DNA of 64,000 bases from Augochlora pura (Eukaryota; Arthropoda; Insecta; Hymenoptera; Halictidae). Position 1 is the stretch's first letter; every line of letters begins with the position of its first letter. The notes beneath the pieces are model-generated. The model saw nothing but the letters and a program-made list of their open reading frames with translations. It ran no database searches and was not told where the DNA came from. The translations under genes were made by a program, and so were the position numbers. The stretch is taken from contig NC_135778.1 in the NCBI RefSeq assembly GCF_028453695.1, positions 33,159,214 to 33,223,213 on the forward strand. The letters run 5' to 3'. Positions 48,301 through 60,060 of this stretch are shown here, one piece after another.

Positions 48301-49346
48301 CTTTCTTCGATTCCTTTCTCAAGCGATTATTCGTGCCGTTCCTTCAGATCGACGGTGCCGCCGGCGAGATAGTAAACCGTTCTCACATAAAAGAACCGGA
48401 AATCGACTGCACGCGTGTCTTTTGCAACGAGAACGGTGCTGCACCGTAACGAGACCGTATCATCAACAGAAACCCCCGGGACGCGTCTAATCAATTCGCC
48501 CCAATTAGAATCTTTATTCCGCGATCGATCCGCCCCCCTCAGCGGAATCGCGTTTACGGATCTGCAATGGGGAATGCCATCGGAGTACGCGTGAAAACGC
48601 AACGATACCGGGAGTCTGATTGCTGAACGAAGCGCGCGCGCGAATCGGCTCATTTCAACGCGCCGGAGACTATATATTTGCAACGATTCGGAATGAAAAT
48701 ATCACGTTCGAGTATTCCACCGCGTGGAACGTGCGCGATCGCGGAAATAGCGAACGGCGGAGAGAAACGCGCGAGTCCCGGATATTCAGCGATCTCTGCT
48801 GCGGTAAAATACTAATTAACGGTGAACGTATAATAATCTTGCGACGCGTGAAATAAACAAGACTGGACAAAAATGACGGGGAAAAGTCGACGATTGCGAA
48901 GATGACGCGACAATGTGGTATTAAAAAGTAATTTCTGCGCATCGATCATCGGTTTGCGAACGAACATTATAATTACTAATAATCTGGAACTATAAAAACG
49001 ATCCGCGCGACTCGAATAACCGGATATCACCGTCTCCGAAGCATCCGCTTTCGTTCGCAAGCCGCGATCGCCTGCAAGGACCGCATGCAAGGTCCGACGA
49101 ATCTCGTCCACCGTGCGAGCCCAGAAAAATAGTCCAGCCCATGATCCATTCCCCGAAAAAAACCGTAGAGACGAATGGTGCAACACCGATAACCAAAGGC
49201 CACCGCAAAACCAAAAGGAAAAACCCCGGCGTGAATCACGAGTGAACCCGGTGTTAAAGCGGAGAAAGTAAAAACCAGAGGGGAGTATCCGTAGGAAGGG
49301 TTGGTATTTGGGTCCGGGGTACGGAGAGAGAGTTGGTAGGCGTGCC

Positions 49347-49352
49347 GCTTAC
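49347..49352 (-). other. Splice donor after the N-terminal region exon
   Basis: The minus strand reads GCCG|GTAAGC, a near-consensus donor. It leaves one base (phase 1) that pairs with the two bases at the start of the finger exon to give a GAG (Glu) codon. This rebuilds the linker expected for the family. Confidence 0.92.
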
Positions 49353-49848
49353 CGGCGGACGTCCTCGACTTGTTCCTCGGCTTTTGCTGCTGCTGCTGCT
49401 GCGCGGAGGACGGCGAGCTCGGCGTGTTAGGGTGCGCGTGACCGACCAACAACTTCGAGTCGACGTTAACGCCGGCCACGCCGGTCGCGTTCCCAGCCGC
49501 CGCGGCCCCAGTCCCGGCGGCATGATGCCCGAAGAGACCCGAGGTGACCGCGGCGGTCCCGTTGTGGGGGTTGTGGGACGAAGACGTAGAAGACGACGAG
49601 GAGGCGCCATGATGATGGTGGTGGTGGTGGTGGTGGGCATTACTAGGATACTGCAGGTGCTGGTACATGTTATAGGCGCTGGTGGCCGGGTCGTACTGCG
49701 ACCCGGTGTGGTGGCTGTTGGAGGCAGCCGCGGCCGCGGCCGCGGCGGCGGCGGCAGCGGCGGCCGCGTAATTATCCCTGCAGGAGGGCGAGCTCGCGCC
49801 ACCGCCACCACCCCCGCCGCCGCCCGCCACGCCGTTTCCCTGATACTC

Positions 49849-49881
<33 letters not shown>

Positions 49882-50604
49882 CTGCTGTTGCTGCTGCTGT
49901 TGTTGCTGTTGCTGTTGTTGCGCGGTAGTGGCCTGTTGGCTGCCCGATTGGTTATTACCTTCTCGTTGCTTGACCTGTCCGCTGCCGGACCCTCCGTTCG
50001 CTCCGTTCCCCTGGTTCCCGGCGTTCGTGGTCCCGTTGTGCTGCTGGTGGGGCGGGGACGGGGCCCCGTGGTGGTGGCCCAGCATCACGCTCGGCTTGAC
50101 GTCGCACGAGCTGGCCCCCGACGCGCCCAACGCGTCCTGATGGTGCATGAACGCGCCCATCACCGCCGCGTGCGCCACCGCCGCCTGGTACTCGCTGCTG
50201 GCGCCTCCGCCCAGCCCCGACAGCGGGTTGCTGCTGTTGTTGTTGTTGTTCGCGCTGCTGTTGTTATTGTTGTTGTTCGTCGTTGACGTCGTGCTGGCCG
50301 TGATGCTGTCCGGGGTAGCGTCCTTCGGCGGCGTCGGCGGGAACGAGAACAGGTGGTGGCCCGCGCCCGCTCCGCCGTGGCTCGACAGGCTGCCCGTGCT
50401 AGGCGGCAGCGACGAGCCCAACGGACTCTGGGGCTTTTCGTCGCCGACACCGCCGCCGCCCGAGCCCGTCGACGTCGGGAAACCCCATGGCGTCTTCGAC
50501 GTGTCCGCGCCGCTCCCGGCCAGCCACGGGTGCAGCACCGAGCTGTGGAAGTGCGGCCGGCACACTTGGCTCACCGGTCCGCTCGTCACGCCGCTGCTCG
50601 ACAT
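49353..50604 (-). CDS. grn: GATA transcription factor, grain/GATAc-like: exon encoding the N-terminal region (partial gene)
   Basis: This exon encodes the N-terminal regulatory half of a nuclear GATA-type zinc-finger transcription factor: 417 codons plus one base. Visible blocks are SQVCRP (residues 12-17), HPWL (25-28), TPWGFPTS (38-45) and FPPTPPKDATPD (88-99). SQVCRP and FPPTPPK are hallmarks of the vertebrate GATA2/3 N-terminus. Low-complexity tracts follow: N runs (110-123), 24 Q (229-252), 9 G (261-269), 15 A (280-294), 9 H (324-332) and 6 Q (402-407). SGLF (355-358) resembles the GATA3 SGLF block. The basic linker KPRNKSRTSA (408-417) leads into the zinc finger after a phase-1 donor (G|GTAAGC). 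The ATG at 50604 has A at -3. An AG acceptor lies only 5 bases upstream and the frame is open across it, so this Met may be internal. Beyond 49353 the frame runs on into intron to a stop at 49027; that tail is not protein. Orthology to insect grain rather than another GATA paralogue is inferred. Confidence 0.86.
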
Positions 50605-50609
50605 CCTCG
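50605..50609 (-). other. Five bases between the acceptor and the Met codon (5'UTR or coding)
   Basis: These bases (CGAGG) are the start of the exon after the upstream acceptor. If an upstream exon is coding in this frame they complete an xCG codon and an Arg codon before the Met. Otherwise they are the end of the 5'UTR. In vertebrate GATA2/3 genes an intron falls close before the SQVCRP block. That favours an upstream coding exon, but no candidate was recognised in the window. Confidence 0.6.
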
Positions 50610-50626
50610 CTGCAAAACCGAAACAG
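50610..50626 (-). other. Splice acceptor of the large coding exon
   Basis: On the minus strand the sequence reads TGTTTCGGTTTTGCAG followed by the exon. It is a pyrimidine-rich tract ending in GCAG, a strong acceptor. In the reading frame of the exon the first upstream stop is a TGA at 50662-50664, so the intron is not itself a long coding extension. Confidence 0.8.
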
Positions 50627-51555
50627 ATATCGTTAACTAGGACGTCGGTCTCGATTTTTCTTCATTCAGGTAGGATTTAGGATCGTAATGGAGCGAGCGA
50701 CGCTTTCGAGCATCTTTGCTGGGGTCTTCGCGTGGAATTTAAGGGTGTCGATACGTTCCAAGAGGAGCGAAATTGTCTTTGATTTATTTTCAGACAGTGG
50801 TCGCGGCAATTATACGCGGTGGGTCACATGACTTTGTTGTACGTTCTTAGGATGCAGTTTATGTTCATTAATGTAAAGGGTTAAGGATAGAAAACCACCG
50901 CTCCACCAATCCAGATCCAAATAACACAATCGACAGTTAAATAATGTTCCACTGATTCCTAAACCTGTACTAATTAACCTCCTACCATCGATTAGTTGAT
51001 AAAAGGAACGTTCCAACATTTCCATATATATATATATTATAAAATCAATTTCGAGCGAAAGAACATTTATAAAATAACCGTTATAAAATATCGGCTACCC
51101 CGAACGTGTCGTGCAACGTACACGTGTTGCAAACACCACGATCGCCCGTTCATTAACGTTCCATTAATTCTTCAACCTTGTTAATTTATCGGTGGCATTT
51201 GTTCGTTTAAAAAATCGTTCAGACTAGTCGGAAACGAAAGGAGCTTTCGGGAGAGCATTAAGAACCGTCGGCTCTTGAATATCGACGACGGTTTCGCAAC
51301 GTCCATCGACGAGGCCTTAGGCTTAGAAACCGGTACGGAGCGGACGAACATGGACTCGCGACGGCGTATCGCAGAAACGGGGAACCTGATTCGTGCGTGC
51401 GCGGAATGATCGGCTTTTATGCCGACCGTAAAACCACCTAATTGCGGGAGACATCTTAATTAAGTGCGAGGGGCCCCCGGTGGCTGGAGGCGCGCGCTAT
51501 TATTGGTCTCTCGTCTCTCTTCTCTTGTCTGTGTCCCCCCACCCGTCTGGCTGCC

Positions 51556-51556
<1 letters not shown>

Positions 51557-51599
<43 letters not shown>

Positions 51600-51617
51600 A
51601 TCTACCTATCTCTCTCT
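51557..51617. repeat. (CT)n microsatellite upstream of the coding exon
   Basis: About 60 bases of CT repeat within a CpG-rich block (51300-52140), about 0.95 kb 5' of the large coding exon on the gene strand. The block holds overlapping unrecognised frames and an 11-base C run at 51840. Confidence 0.92.
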
Positions 51618-53224
51618 GCTCTCGACCGTCTCTCCCGTACCGGGCGCGCATGAATCTTTCACCTTTCGATCGGGTTCGCGCGCGCGAGCCGCGCGAGGCC
51701 GAATTCCGGGGGCCCCGCCCCCTCGTTGGTTAATTCGCGGACTCGATTGCCGCTTCTCCGTTTTCTTCGGAGGAGAGGAGACCAAAGCCGAATCGATATA
51801 TCGAGTTCTTGCCTCTGCTCGCCACCTCCCCCCAACCCTCCCCCCCCCCCGCTCCTCCTTTACCCGTTCCCGTGGGAGACACCAGGGCTCCGCCTCGCCG
51901 GCATACGCTGATAACGAGCCAGTGTTTTGCCGAAACCCCACCCACCAGCGACGACTTCGCCGAATTACCAGCATTAACTCGGCGCCGCGACGCGATACGT
52001 ATTTCCGCGGGGTCCCCCATACGCTTCCACGATCTCCTGCCGGCGACTGGTACCCGCGGCCTGAGAAATTGCCGCGGCGATACGCTCCCTGGGAATTGCC
52101 GGTTTTTCGGACCACCCTGTAGATAGACCGCCCGCCGAAAATGTACGCCTTTGATAGATGCGCTTTTATTTACGGCAAGAATAAATCTTGCCGCTCGACG
52201 ATTTTTATGCGAGTCAATTGAACTATCGTTTATGCGAGGATAAAGTTTAAAACATCTAAGTTTCGCTGTTAAGACAGCACAATTTTTTCGGCGAAGAGTG
52301 TACTTTTGGATCGAAGAATGTATGAGGATGTTTATCGAGAATTGTACGTTACTGATGATAGAATTCTTCTTGAGAAATGAATTTTTTAGGCTGAGAATAT
52401 GTTCATATATTCTTCACAGTACATTCTAAACGTACAAAAAGTTTAAAAAATTTAGGTCCCCCGGTTTAGTTATAAAAAAATCCTAAACGAGAACTACATT
52501 TCTACGCTGAAAAATATCTGCTGGGAATTATTCGCAACTCTACGTCACTCATGTTAACTTATCTTGGCGAACAATGAATGTTTTGAACCGAACATTTCTA
52601 TAAACATCTCATGGACTACCCTTTGAACGTAGAACAAGTGCGAACAATTTAGGTGGTGGCGTTCGGCTGAGAAAAATTCCTGAATAAGCGCCGTATTTCC
52701 GGACCGATGGATCGGCCGGAACGTAAGTAAATAATAACAGCGGCGAATAAATAATCGGTAAGTGAATAATGGTGGACAGAGGGGGAGTGGATGGATGGTT
52801 TAGCGATAGATGATGGTATCAGTGTGAAAATAATCGCGGTGCCAGCGCTCGGCCGGCGAGGATACTAACCGCAGCTCGCGGGCGGAATGGAAGAGGAACG
52901 TCGCCGCGGAAAGCCGTCTAAATTTAGGAGCATGAAACGTAATATCACCCGGAGGGGTGGAGGGGGATCGCGGACAGAGACGAGCAGCTGCAGCGTCACG
53001 CAATTAATCGAATGCAACGATGCCCCGCCTGTAATTGGATCCCGCGCGCGCTCGCTGCAACGATGCGACGCCGTTGCGACGCCGAATCGCAACATGTCCG
53101 CGAATCGCGGCCCAGAAATCATTGACACTTCAATTGCCAACGGCAATCTCGAGCGCTGCATTGCAATCAAAGACAACAGAAATAAATCAAACAATTGTTC
53201 AGATAGTTGGAAAAAATAGTTGGC

Positions 53225-53715
53225 AATTTAATAAAATTACAATAAAACTATTTGATCAAGTTCGATTAAAATAATTCAGTCGGATTGAAGTGAAGTAATT
53301 CAATCACGTTGAAGTAATATAATTTAATCAAGTTTGGCCGATATAATTTAATCATATTTAATCAAAATAATTTAATCATGTTTAATTAAAATATTTTAAT
53401 CAAGCTTAACCAAAACACTTTTGCTAAGATTAAAGTGAAATAATTTAATCAAATTAAGGTAAAACAACTGAATGAAATTTAACCAAAATAATGTACTAAA
53501 TTCAAGTGAAATCGCTCAATCGAATGAAAATAAAGTAATTTAATCAAATTGAAACAGAAGAATTAAAAAAAAATTTCACCGATTCACTAAAATGAAGGTA
53601 AAGCAAAGTACTAAAATTAAGGTAGAATAATTTAGTCGAATCGAACTAGAATGGTTGAGTAAAATTAAATTGAAAGGGTTCGGTAAAATCAAATTAAAAG
53701 GATTCAATTAAGTAA
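53225..53715. repeat. ~28-35 bp degenerate array with AATTTAATCAAGTTTAA core
   Basis: Units such as ATAATTTAATCAAGTTTGG, ATAATTTAATCATGTTTAAT and GTAATTTAATCAAATTGAA recur about fifteen times with progressive decay. The preceding AT-rich part (52140-52800) and CpG-rich part (52800-53200) hold no supported gene. Confidence 0.88.
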
Positions 53716-53719
53716 TCGA

Positions 53720-54260
53720 AGAGACGATGCGATCGCAGTGCGTAATTTTCGGAATTGTTGTGCCGCCAAGTGAAATAAGAAAGGCCAGGAAATGCCAGAG
53801 ATTTCCCGGAGATACGGCATCCGGAGATCGCGACGCGATCTATATAAATCGGTCACTCGATCGCGACAGCTACGCCCACGCGCTGAAAACGCTCGATCCA
53901 ATAAGCTGCACACCGTGCATTCCGCGCGTTCATACGATAATTGACTCGTCGCGTCGGTTGAACGTCTCGCGAGAGAGATCGAGTACGAGATATCTGCGCC
54001 GATACACAAGGATTCGAATCGATTTGCTTCCGAGAGCCCTGTTTCGTTGCCTTCATCGAGCCGAGTCGAGCGTTCGACCCGGAAAAAAAGGGTTCGCAAC
54101 ATCGTCGAGAGATACAGATGTTGCGCTTCGGGAATTTCCTCTGGAAGAATGGACCGATCAATTGTCTTCGGAACTTTGGACATATCTTGATCGACACGTT
54201 TTAATAACGGAAGTTATTTTTCTTGAACGATATATTGCTGAGAAATTTGTTTTAATATAA
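53720..54260. other. GC-moderate block with open frames on both strands, no gene supported
   Basis: A 177-codon plus frame (53727-54260) lies opposite 159- and 114-codon minus frames. The predicted products show no domain, signal or membrane segment I recognise, and mutual overlap argues for chance. A single-exon gene of unknown type is possible but unlikely. Confidence 0.4.
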
Positions 54261-54289
54261 CTGAAATGTGAGAATTTATTTTGATATGA

Positions 54290-54690
54290 ACTTTGAGCAA
54301 GCTGTTAGACAAGACGGAGTTTCAGAATTTTTTCGGAATAAATGACCGAGTGAATCTTTTTGACATTTTCCTTGGATTTTGAGTAACCATTCTAAATGCA
54401 GGAAAGAATTTTCTTGAAGCGATTTTTCAATGGGAAATATTTTTTATCAAGCTCGGAGTGCGAAGTGCCATTTTCGTATCTGGCTGAAGAGGCTGTGAGG
54501 TAAATTCAGTATTGAAATTTTTTTCTAGAGAAATGGATAGATGGATTTTTCTAAAATTTTGCATAGACTTTAAATAACACTCTTAGACACAGAATAGAAT
54601 TTTTCTTTAATAATTCTCCGTCGGCAAATATTTTTTACAGAGCCCAAATTGCGGAGGAGTCCTCAGAATCGAAGCCAGGAGAAGCTGTTG
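54290..54690. repeat. ~190 bp degenerate tandem array, family A (second locus)
   Basis: Two copies share CAGAATTTTTTCGGAA or AAATTTTTTTCTAGAG, then a CTTAGACACAGAATAGAATT-like block and AAATATTTTTTA at about 54435 and 54627 (192 apart). The family is also at 8140 and 55480. A CpG-rich block without a supported gene follows (54690-55490). Confidence 0.75.
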
Positions 54691-55479
54691 CATGGAAAAA
54701 ATCGCTGCTACCGTTTGGTTGTTCCGAGCGAAACGAGAGCGGAGGAGGGGTCGCGGGTCCGAGAAGTGGACTAGAGGGAAAAATGAAGGTGCAAAAGACT
54801 TGGAAAAGCGCGGCGCCATATTAGAAGTCGACCCGTTTCGAAACGAGCGCCTTGGGAGTCGACGCCTAAGGAGCTCCTCGCCGGTGCGCCTTAATCAGCA
54901 GCCCGTCCCGCGAGTTTTTCTAGTTTTTTCGGGCCTTTTCCGTCGCCGCTTCGCGATCCGCGTTTGCCAACATCCCCGGCAAAATTACGGTCGACGCGTT
55001 CGTACGCGCCGCAACTTATAGATCGCGGATTCATAGATCGCAGCTCCGCCGACTCTCCAATTTTTCGGCGGCTTTTCGCGGTGCCCCGACTTCCCGGGTC
55101 CCGGGGACCGGGGATTTCTCGGTAAACCATCTCTCTATCCTCTCTGTCCCCTCTCTCCTCACCTTTTAAAGAAACAATTTCAGCAATATCGCGAAGATAA
55201 CGACGCCGAGACGCTCGCCAGCTACCGGGGAAGAGAAACGAGGGAAAAAGTTCGAGAGAAAAACGGCGAAATAGAGGGAACCGTGTGCACGGGCTGAGTG
55301 GGAGGCCGAGAGCAGGAGCTGAGAGGAGGAACAGAGAGATCCGGAATGATATATGTCTCTCCGCGAGGAACTTTTTACCGAGTATGGAGTGCGAACTGCC
55401 TGTCGCTCGTTTCCTTTTTCCATCGTCCTGAAAGCGACGCCGAGATAAAGCGAACTTTAGGAATTTTTCCTGCAGCAAC

Positions 55480-56045
55480 GTCCCGATGAATCTCCTTGAA
55501 GCTATCCATACGTACTAACATTGCCACCAGTTATAGAAAATAATTTTTTCAAAACGATTTTCTATCGGAAAATTATTTTTACCAAGCACGGTTGTTCATT
55601 TTTGCAACAGTTTTAGATAGGCCGTCGGGTGAGCTCGACTTCAGGAATTTTTTATAGAGGGATGAATTATTCTGGTACTTGGCAGACATTTTAAGCAATT
55701 GTTCTTAAGACAGAAAATAATTTTTCTAAAATAATAAAAATAATTTTCTATTAAGAAATTTATATTACCACGCACAGAGTACGGTAGTCCATCTATGCTT
55801 CAATTTCAGACAGACCGCTGTAAGCACAATCTTAAGAATTATTTATAGATAAATGATTAAATAAACTACTCCGCCACTTTGCAGACATTTCAAACAACCC
55901 TTCAAAACACAGAAAATAATTTTCCCCAAACAATTTTCCACCGTAAAACTATTCTCCTCAAACATAGACAACAGAGTCCTTCCTTGGATCTAATTTCGAT
56001 TATACTGAGAAATAAGGCCAACCTTCAAGGAATTTTTTCCAAACG
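55480..56045. repeat. ~190 bp degenerate tandem array, family A (third locus)
   Basis: Three copies share CAGAAAATAATTTTTCTAAA, a TTTTCTATCGGAAAATTATT-like block, GCACRGAGT and CAGGAATTTTTTATAGAG. The spacing is close to 190 bases. GC-rich sequence with chance frames follows to about 56900. Confidence 0.82.
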
Positions 56046-57119
56046 AGCCGTTTAACGAATTCGATCGAAAGTGATCGTATAACGTAGAGCACGCCTCGAT
56101 CGACAAATGCAGAGTTTACCGAAATCTCGTCTGTAATTGCCCGGTCGCGCGATTAAAAGAAGAGCAACAGTGAGCGTAACTCGGCGATGAATATTGAAGC
56201 TAATTGGAAAGAAGCGCGGGAAGGCTCGTTTGAACGGAGCGTCGGAGGGGTGGTAGGGGAGCGGGAGAGTATCAGGGGGAGGCTGATGGAATGGCGTCGC
56301 GACGCTCTGAATCTTCCATTCAGCCGACCGAAATTTTATCTCGCGACGCCTCGATTTATATTCCGTTGAATGGGGGAACTGGGCGCGTTCGCGCGACACG
56401 TGTGTGCCGTATCGCGGTATCTCCGGGTTTGGTCAGCATTCGACATCAAAGCGCGGCTACTTCAAATAATTAGCAGCCCCGAGCGTCGCTGACTTCGCGC
56501 CGCTTTTGTGCACAGGCGTTGCGAACGAGTTCAAAGGCTCGAGAGGATTCAAAGAGAGCCGGCCCCGGCGCGACGCGACGCTCTTTCAAAGGACGAGCCC
56601 TGAGACACACAGCCAGAAAGAGCGGAACAGATGCAATCAGAAAAAGAAACGGGGCTTCCAGGGTGGATGGAAATGCAGCATCTCGGAAATGGAGCCGATT
56701 AATCCGATTTCGCACCCCTTTTCCGTCAAAAGTACCGTCGGGACCATTCAACGTCGCGCTTTTTCAGGATCCTTTGACGACCGCCAACATTTCTAGATGA
56801 TCGCCGTCTACCTGCAACTTTCCGTCGCGATTTTAACCACTACATTTTGCAACCCCCCGGCGCTGTGAATAATCATTGGACTGCGGATATTCGTGCGAAA
56901 TGAAAACTGTCAGCGGTTATTGCAACTTCGTTCTTCGTTTAATCATTTCTACAGATTTGAAATAATATATTAATGATTTAAAATGATATTTATTTGTATA
57001 CTGTTTCAATTTTACTTCACTGATGTCTTGAAGAAAATTTAATGAAAAGCATATTTCTTTATTTCGGTTTTCTGCTATTTTTAATATAAATATATACAAG
57101 TATGATGCTTTCTGAATTT

Positions 57120-57960
57120 TTGTTTAAAAAACCACCGTGCATTTCAGACATTGGGCATATTTGAACTGCTGTAGCTGCGCGAAGAAAAATCGCAGGAGTT
57201 TCTACTTAGGCTCCTTTTAAAAATTTAAGTCTGAACTTTTAGACAAGCCAGGTTATCTTTCAATAAAAAATTGTTGTAGTAAAATGTAGACGGAAAAGCA
57301 AAAAAATCGTTGTCTTCTAGATTTTTCGAGTTTGTCCTGTTTTGCAGAGTTCAAGAAATTTCTGGTCTGCTTGGAAACTGTTGTAGTGATCAAGATTAGA
57401 CTCTTAGCTTTCCAACGAGTCCAAAAATATTGATCTACGATCATTTCTGGCCGCTTTGCGACACTTTTGACAAAAATCGTGCAATTAGACCTTACTTATG
57501 GAGTCATAATAATCAGGCTGATAAAATTCCTCGATATAAAATATACCATAACTATGTCACAAAAAATGGTAGGAGAATGAAGTTTAGCTTATTGTAAATA
57601 AAGAAATCTCTAATTATGAGCACCGGAATTTGCTCATGTAACATAACCACTTGCTAAAGAATCTTCCAACTTCTCAGACGTCTCAGTAGCTCCACAAATT
57701 TTTCCCACGAGTAAAATCACTATAGATTCAAAATCCAAGTTCTCCTCATTCCAACGAGTCCAAAAATATTGATCTACGATTTCTCCTCACCGAATATATA
57801 CGATAAACCACAGTTTAAACAAAAACCGCCGACCCTAAAATAATGGCAAGTAGTTCCCGCATAAGAAAGCGTCGTCTTCGAACTGCCATAACTTCGCGAG
57901 GTAACATCGCACGGCTATTAGCATCAGCTCGTTTCAAAGCTTGGAACTTCTACTTTCGCT
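57120..57960. repeat. ~339 bp repeat with a 32 bp identical core, family C-like
   Basis: Thirty-two identical bases beginning TTCCAACGAGTCCAAAAATA occur at 57410-57441 and 57749-57780, 339 bases apart. Each is preceded by a CTTAG or CTCAT and an AAGATTAGACTC/AAAATCCAAG block. A looser match (TTTCCAACGGACCCAACC) lies at about 63855. Confidence 0.88.
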
Positions 57961-59240
57961 GTATATTAATCGTTTCCTAGTAACGCGGTTCTACGCGGCA
58001 CGGCGTGTAGAACCGAACACATCGTTCGACGCACAGTCGACGCATAGTGAACGCGGCGGATCATAAACAGCCATGAACAACTCCGTAGGATAATTAGAAT
58101 GATAGAATTGTCGCGATCGAGGAGCCTTTCATTCAGCGAAAGGATCGCGCTGTATGGCGCCGTTTCATTCACGTTCAGAGAAAACCGCGTCGCGAAAGGA
58201 AATCGTAGTGAATAATGCGCGAGTCGTCGCCGCGATTGCTATGCGGTCGGACGTTTCTAGCCGCGTTTTCTAACAGCCACATCTAATTACGCTCTCCTCT
58301 ATAATGATCGTTCAACGAAGCCCGAGCAATCCCGCGATCCCTCGGCGAACCATCGTGTGAAAACTCATTGGAAAACGCGTCGACATGGAACGCCTAGAAA
58401 ACTGCTTCCAGAAATTTAACCCTTCGCGATTTTTAGTATTAGCCTAAAATAATTTATAGAGTCCTCATTTGCTATAACAAAGTGTATTTTATGCGTATAA
58501 AATTAATTCCTGCGGCTCAAACGATATAGTTATACTTTCAATAAATTTTTAAGTCTTGACGTTGATGATACGAAGATCATTTTAGACCGCGATAGTAACA
58601 ATTTCAGCGGTGACTCCCAGGCGCGAGAAGGTTAAGGACCGAGTAAAATCGAGATCATCGGATGCGGAGCGTTGCTCTCTCCTTGCGTCGGGCCCAGAAT
58701 TCGGCGCGGTTGCTTGCGCGGCTCGCCTCCGATCATTAAAGACGCGTAAAAATTAAGGGTAGTGATTTTCGTGGGAACGGCTCGGGCGTCGCACGTCGTA
58801 AATCCTCGAATTACGATGGAAAAACGAGCAGAACGCGGCCCGGTTTCAGTGCTCGCGGTAATCAGATTCACGGCGCACACGAAATTCCAGGAGAAAATAA
58901 CGTCTCATTTGGCCGGGCCGCCACCAGCCGCTCTCGCCGGCCGCGTAATAACATGCAATTTCACCCCGCGTGTACTTCACCCGGGCTTGATCGGCTTTGC
59001 CCCCTTCGCGTTCCCCGGCCGAACGCCCCTGGGAGCCCCGCGCTTCCTCGAAAACGCGGAACGGGGCGCTCCGTCCTCCACTTTTCCGCTCGCGTCGTCG
59101 CCGTTCACCCCCTTAGCGTCTCGTGCCGCCTTCCATCATTTTTCTAGAGGTACCTAGACGTTTCGAGCAACAAAAGAGTATTCGGCATTATGTTACTCTT
59201 TTGTGTTACTCTGTTAATTTTATCTTTGCTTGTATGTGTC
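57960..59240. other. Mixed sequence, no gene seen
   Basis: CpG-rich at 57960-58420 and 58600-59160 with an AT-rich stretch between. Chance open frames only. Confidence 0.45.
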
Positions 59241-60060
59241 AGGTAATATGGATTTAATTTAGTGCTGATGCTTCTTATTGACTCGGAGATAAGTAAGATT
59301 AAACACAGACCTAGCTTAGATCTAACCTATACACTTGAAGCACTGTATCGTATGATTAAGCTAGATCTAATCCGGACCTAATGCAGACCTAACCGAGACG
59401 TAAAATAGATACTTCAACTATTACGTTGCTTCTGAAAATAATTTGTAATGCTCTGGAATATCTGGATCATCTAAGCCACATCTAAGCCAGACCTAATCTT
59501 GACAGATGGAACACAGCTATCTAGATTGAGCTTTTAGCATTACGTGGCTCTTGCAAAGAGCTTCCAACTCCTTCGGATACTGAGGCGAAGCAGTTTCGTT
59601 TCTTGCAAATTCGAAAGATTTATTATGGATCTATACTTTAACTAGATCCAACTCAGACCTAATCTAGAACTACTCTAGACATCTTTTTCTCTCCTGGATA
59701 AGAGCTAAAGCATTCTCGGTTATGTAAAACAAATGATTTCGCTTCTTAAAAACTGGAAAGATTTATCATGGATTTGTAGATAACCCAGACTTAATCGCAA
59801 ACCTAATCTAGACCTAACCTAGAACCCTTGTTCTCCTCCTGGAAAAGGGCTTAAAGCGTCCATGGATATCCAGATCAAGTAAGCTCACTTTAGGTCTAGA
59901 ACTAAAGTTGTCCTAGACCTAATTTGTACCTAACCTAGACCAAACTTAGACCTATCTTACACCTAACCTCGACTACCTTTCCCTTCTGGGAAAAAAACTT
60001 CAAGCCTCCGCGGACCCTCGGACCAATGATCTCTGCTTCTTACAGACTCGAATCCATACC
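59240..60060. repeat. Degenerate array rich in AGACCTAA units, ~142 bp higher-order period
   Basis: The word CCTAA and variants (GACCTAATC, ACCTAACCTAGA, ATCTAAGCC) recur more than twenty times. A longer unit can also be seen: GAAAGATTTA(T)TATGGAT at about 59614 and 59756, then CAGACYTAATC, CTCCTGGAWAAG and GATATCCAGATC. CCTAA is the complement of the common insect telomere unit TTAGG, but the spacing here is irregular. Confidence 0.82.

Larger units (their letters stand above)
43529..49352 (-). other. Intron of the GATA gene between the N-terminal exon and the N-finger exon
   Basis: This is a 5824 bp intron bounded by GTAAGC and a CAG-less TAG acceptor. It holds an AT-rich part (43780-44110), a long GA microsatellite (44503-44579), a CpG-rich block (44640-45070), an AT-rich part with AATATT repeats (45070-46030), another GC-rich block (46050-46640), an AT-rich stretch (46680-47050) and mixed sequence to the donor. 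Open frames on both strands, such as minus 47075-47638 and minus 48327-48683, show no family motif and overlap one another. I treat them as chance. Confidence 0.85.

Noticed and set aside
49027..49352. C-terminal 108 residues of the 525-codon minus-strand frame as protein
   Set aside because: A strong phase-1 donor at 49352 joins exactly to the zinc-finger exon. The sequence after it has no family resemblance and is intron read-through.
49333..50286. 317-codon plus-strand frame opposite the GATA exon
   Set aside because: It is the antisense shadow of the Q, H and A codon repeats (leucine, valine and arginine runs).
53727..54260. 177-codon plus-strand frame as a single-exon gene
   Set aside because: Overlapping minus frames of 159 and 114 codons and the absence of any recognised domain make chance more likely.
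59240..60060. True interstitial telomere (TTAGG)n tract
   Set aside because: CCTAA units are not contiguous and mostly occur as AGACCTAA at irregular spacing, so they are kept only as a degenerate array.
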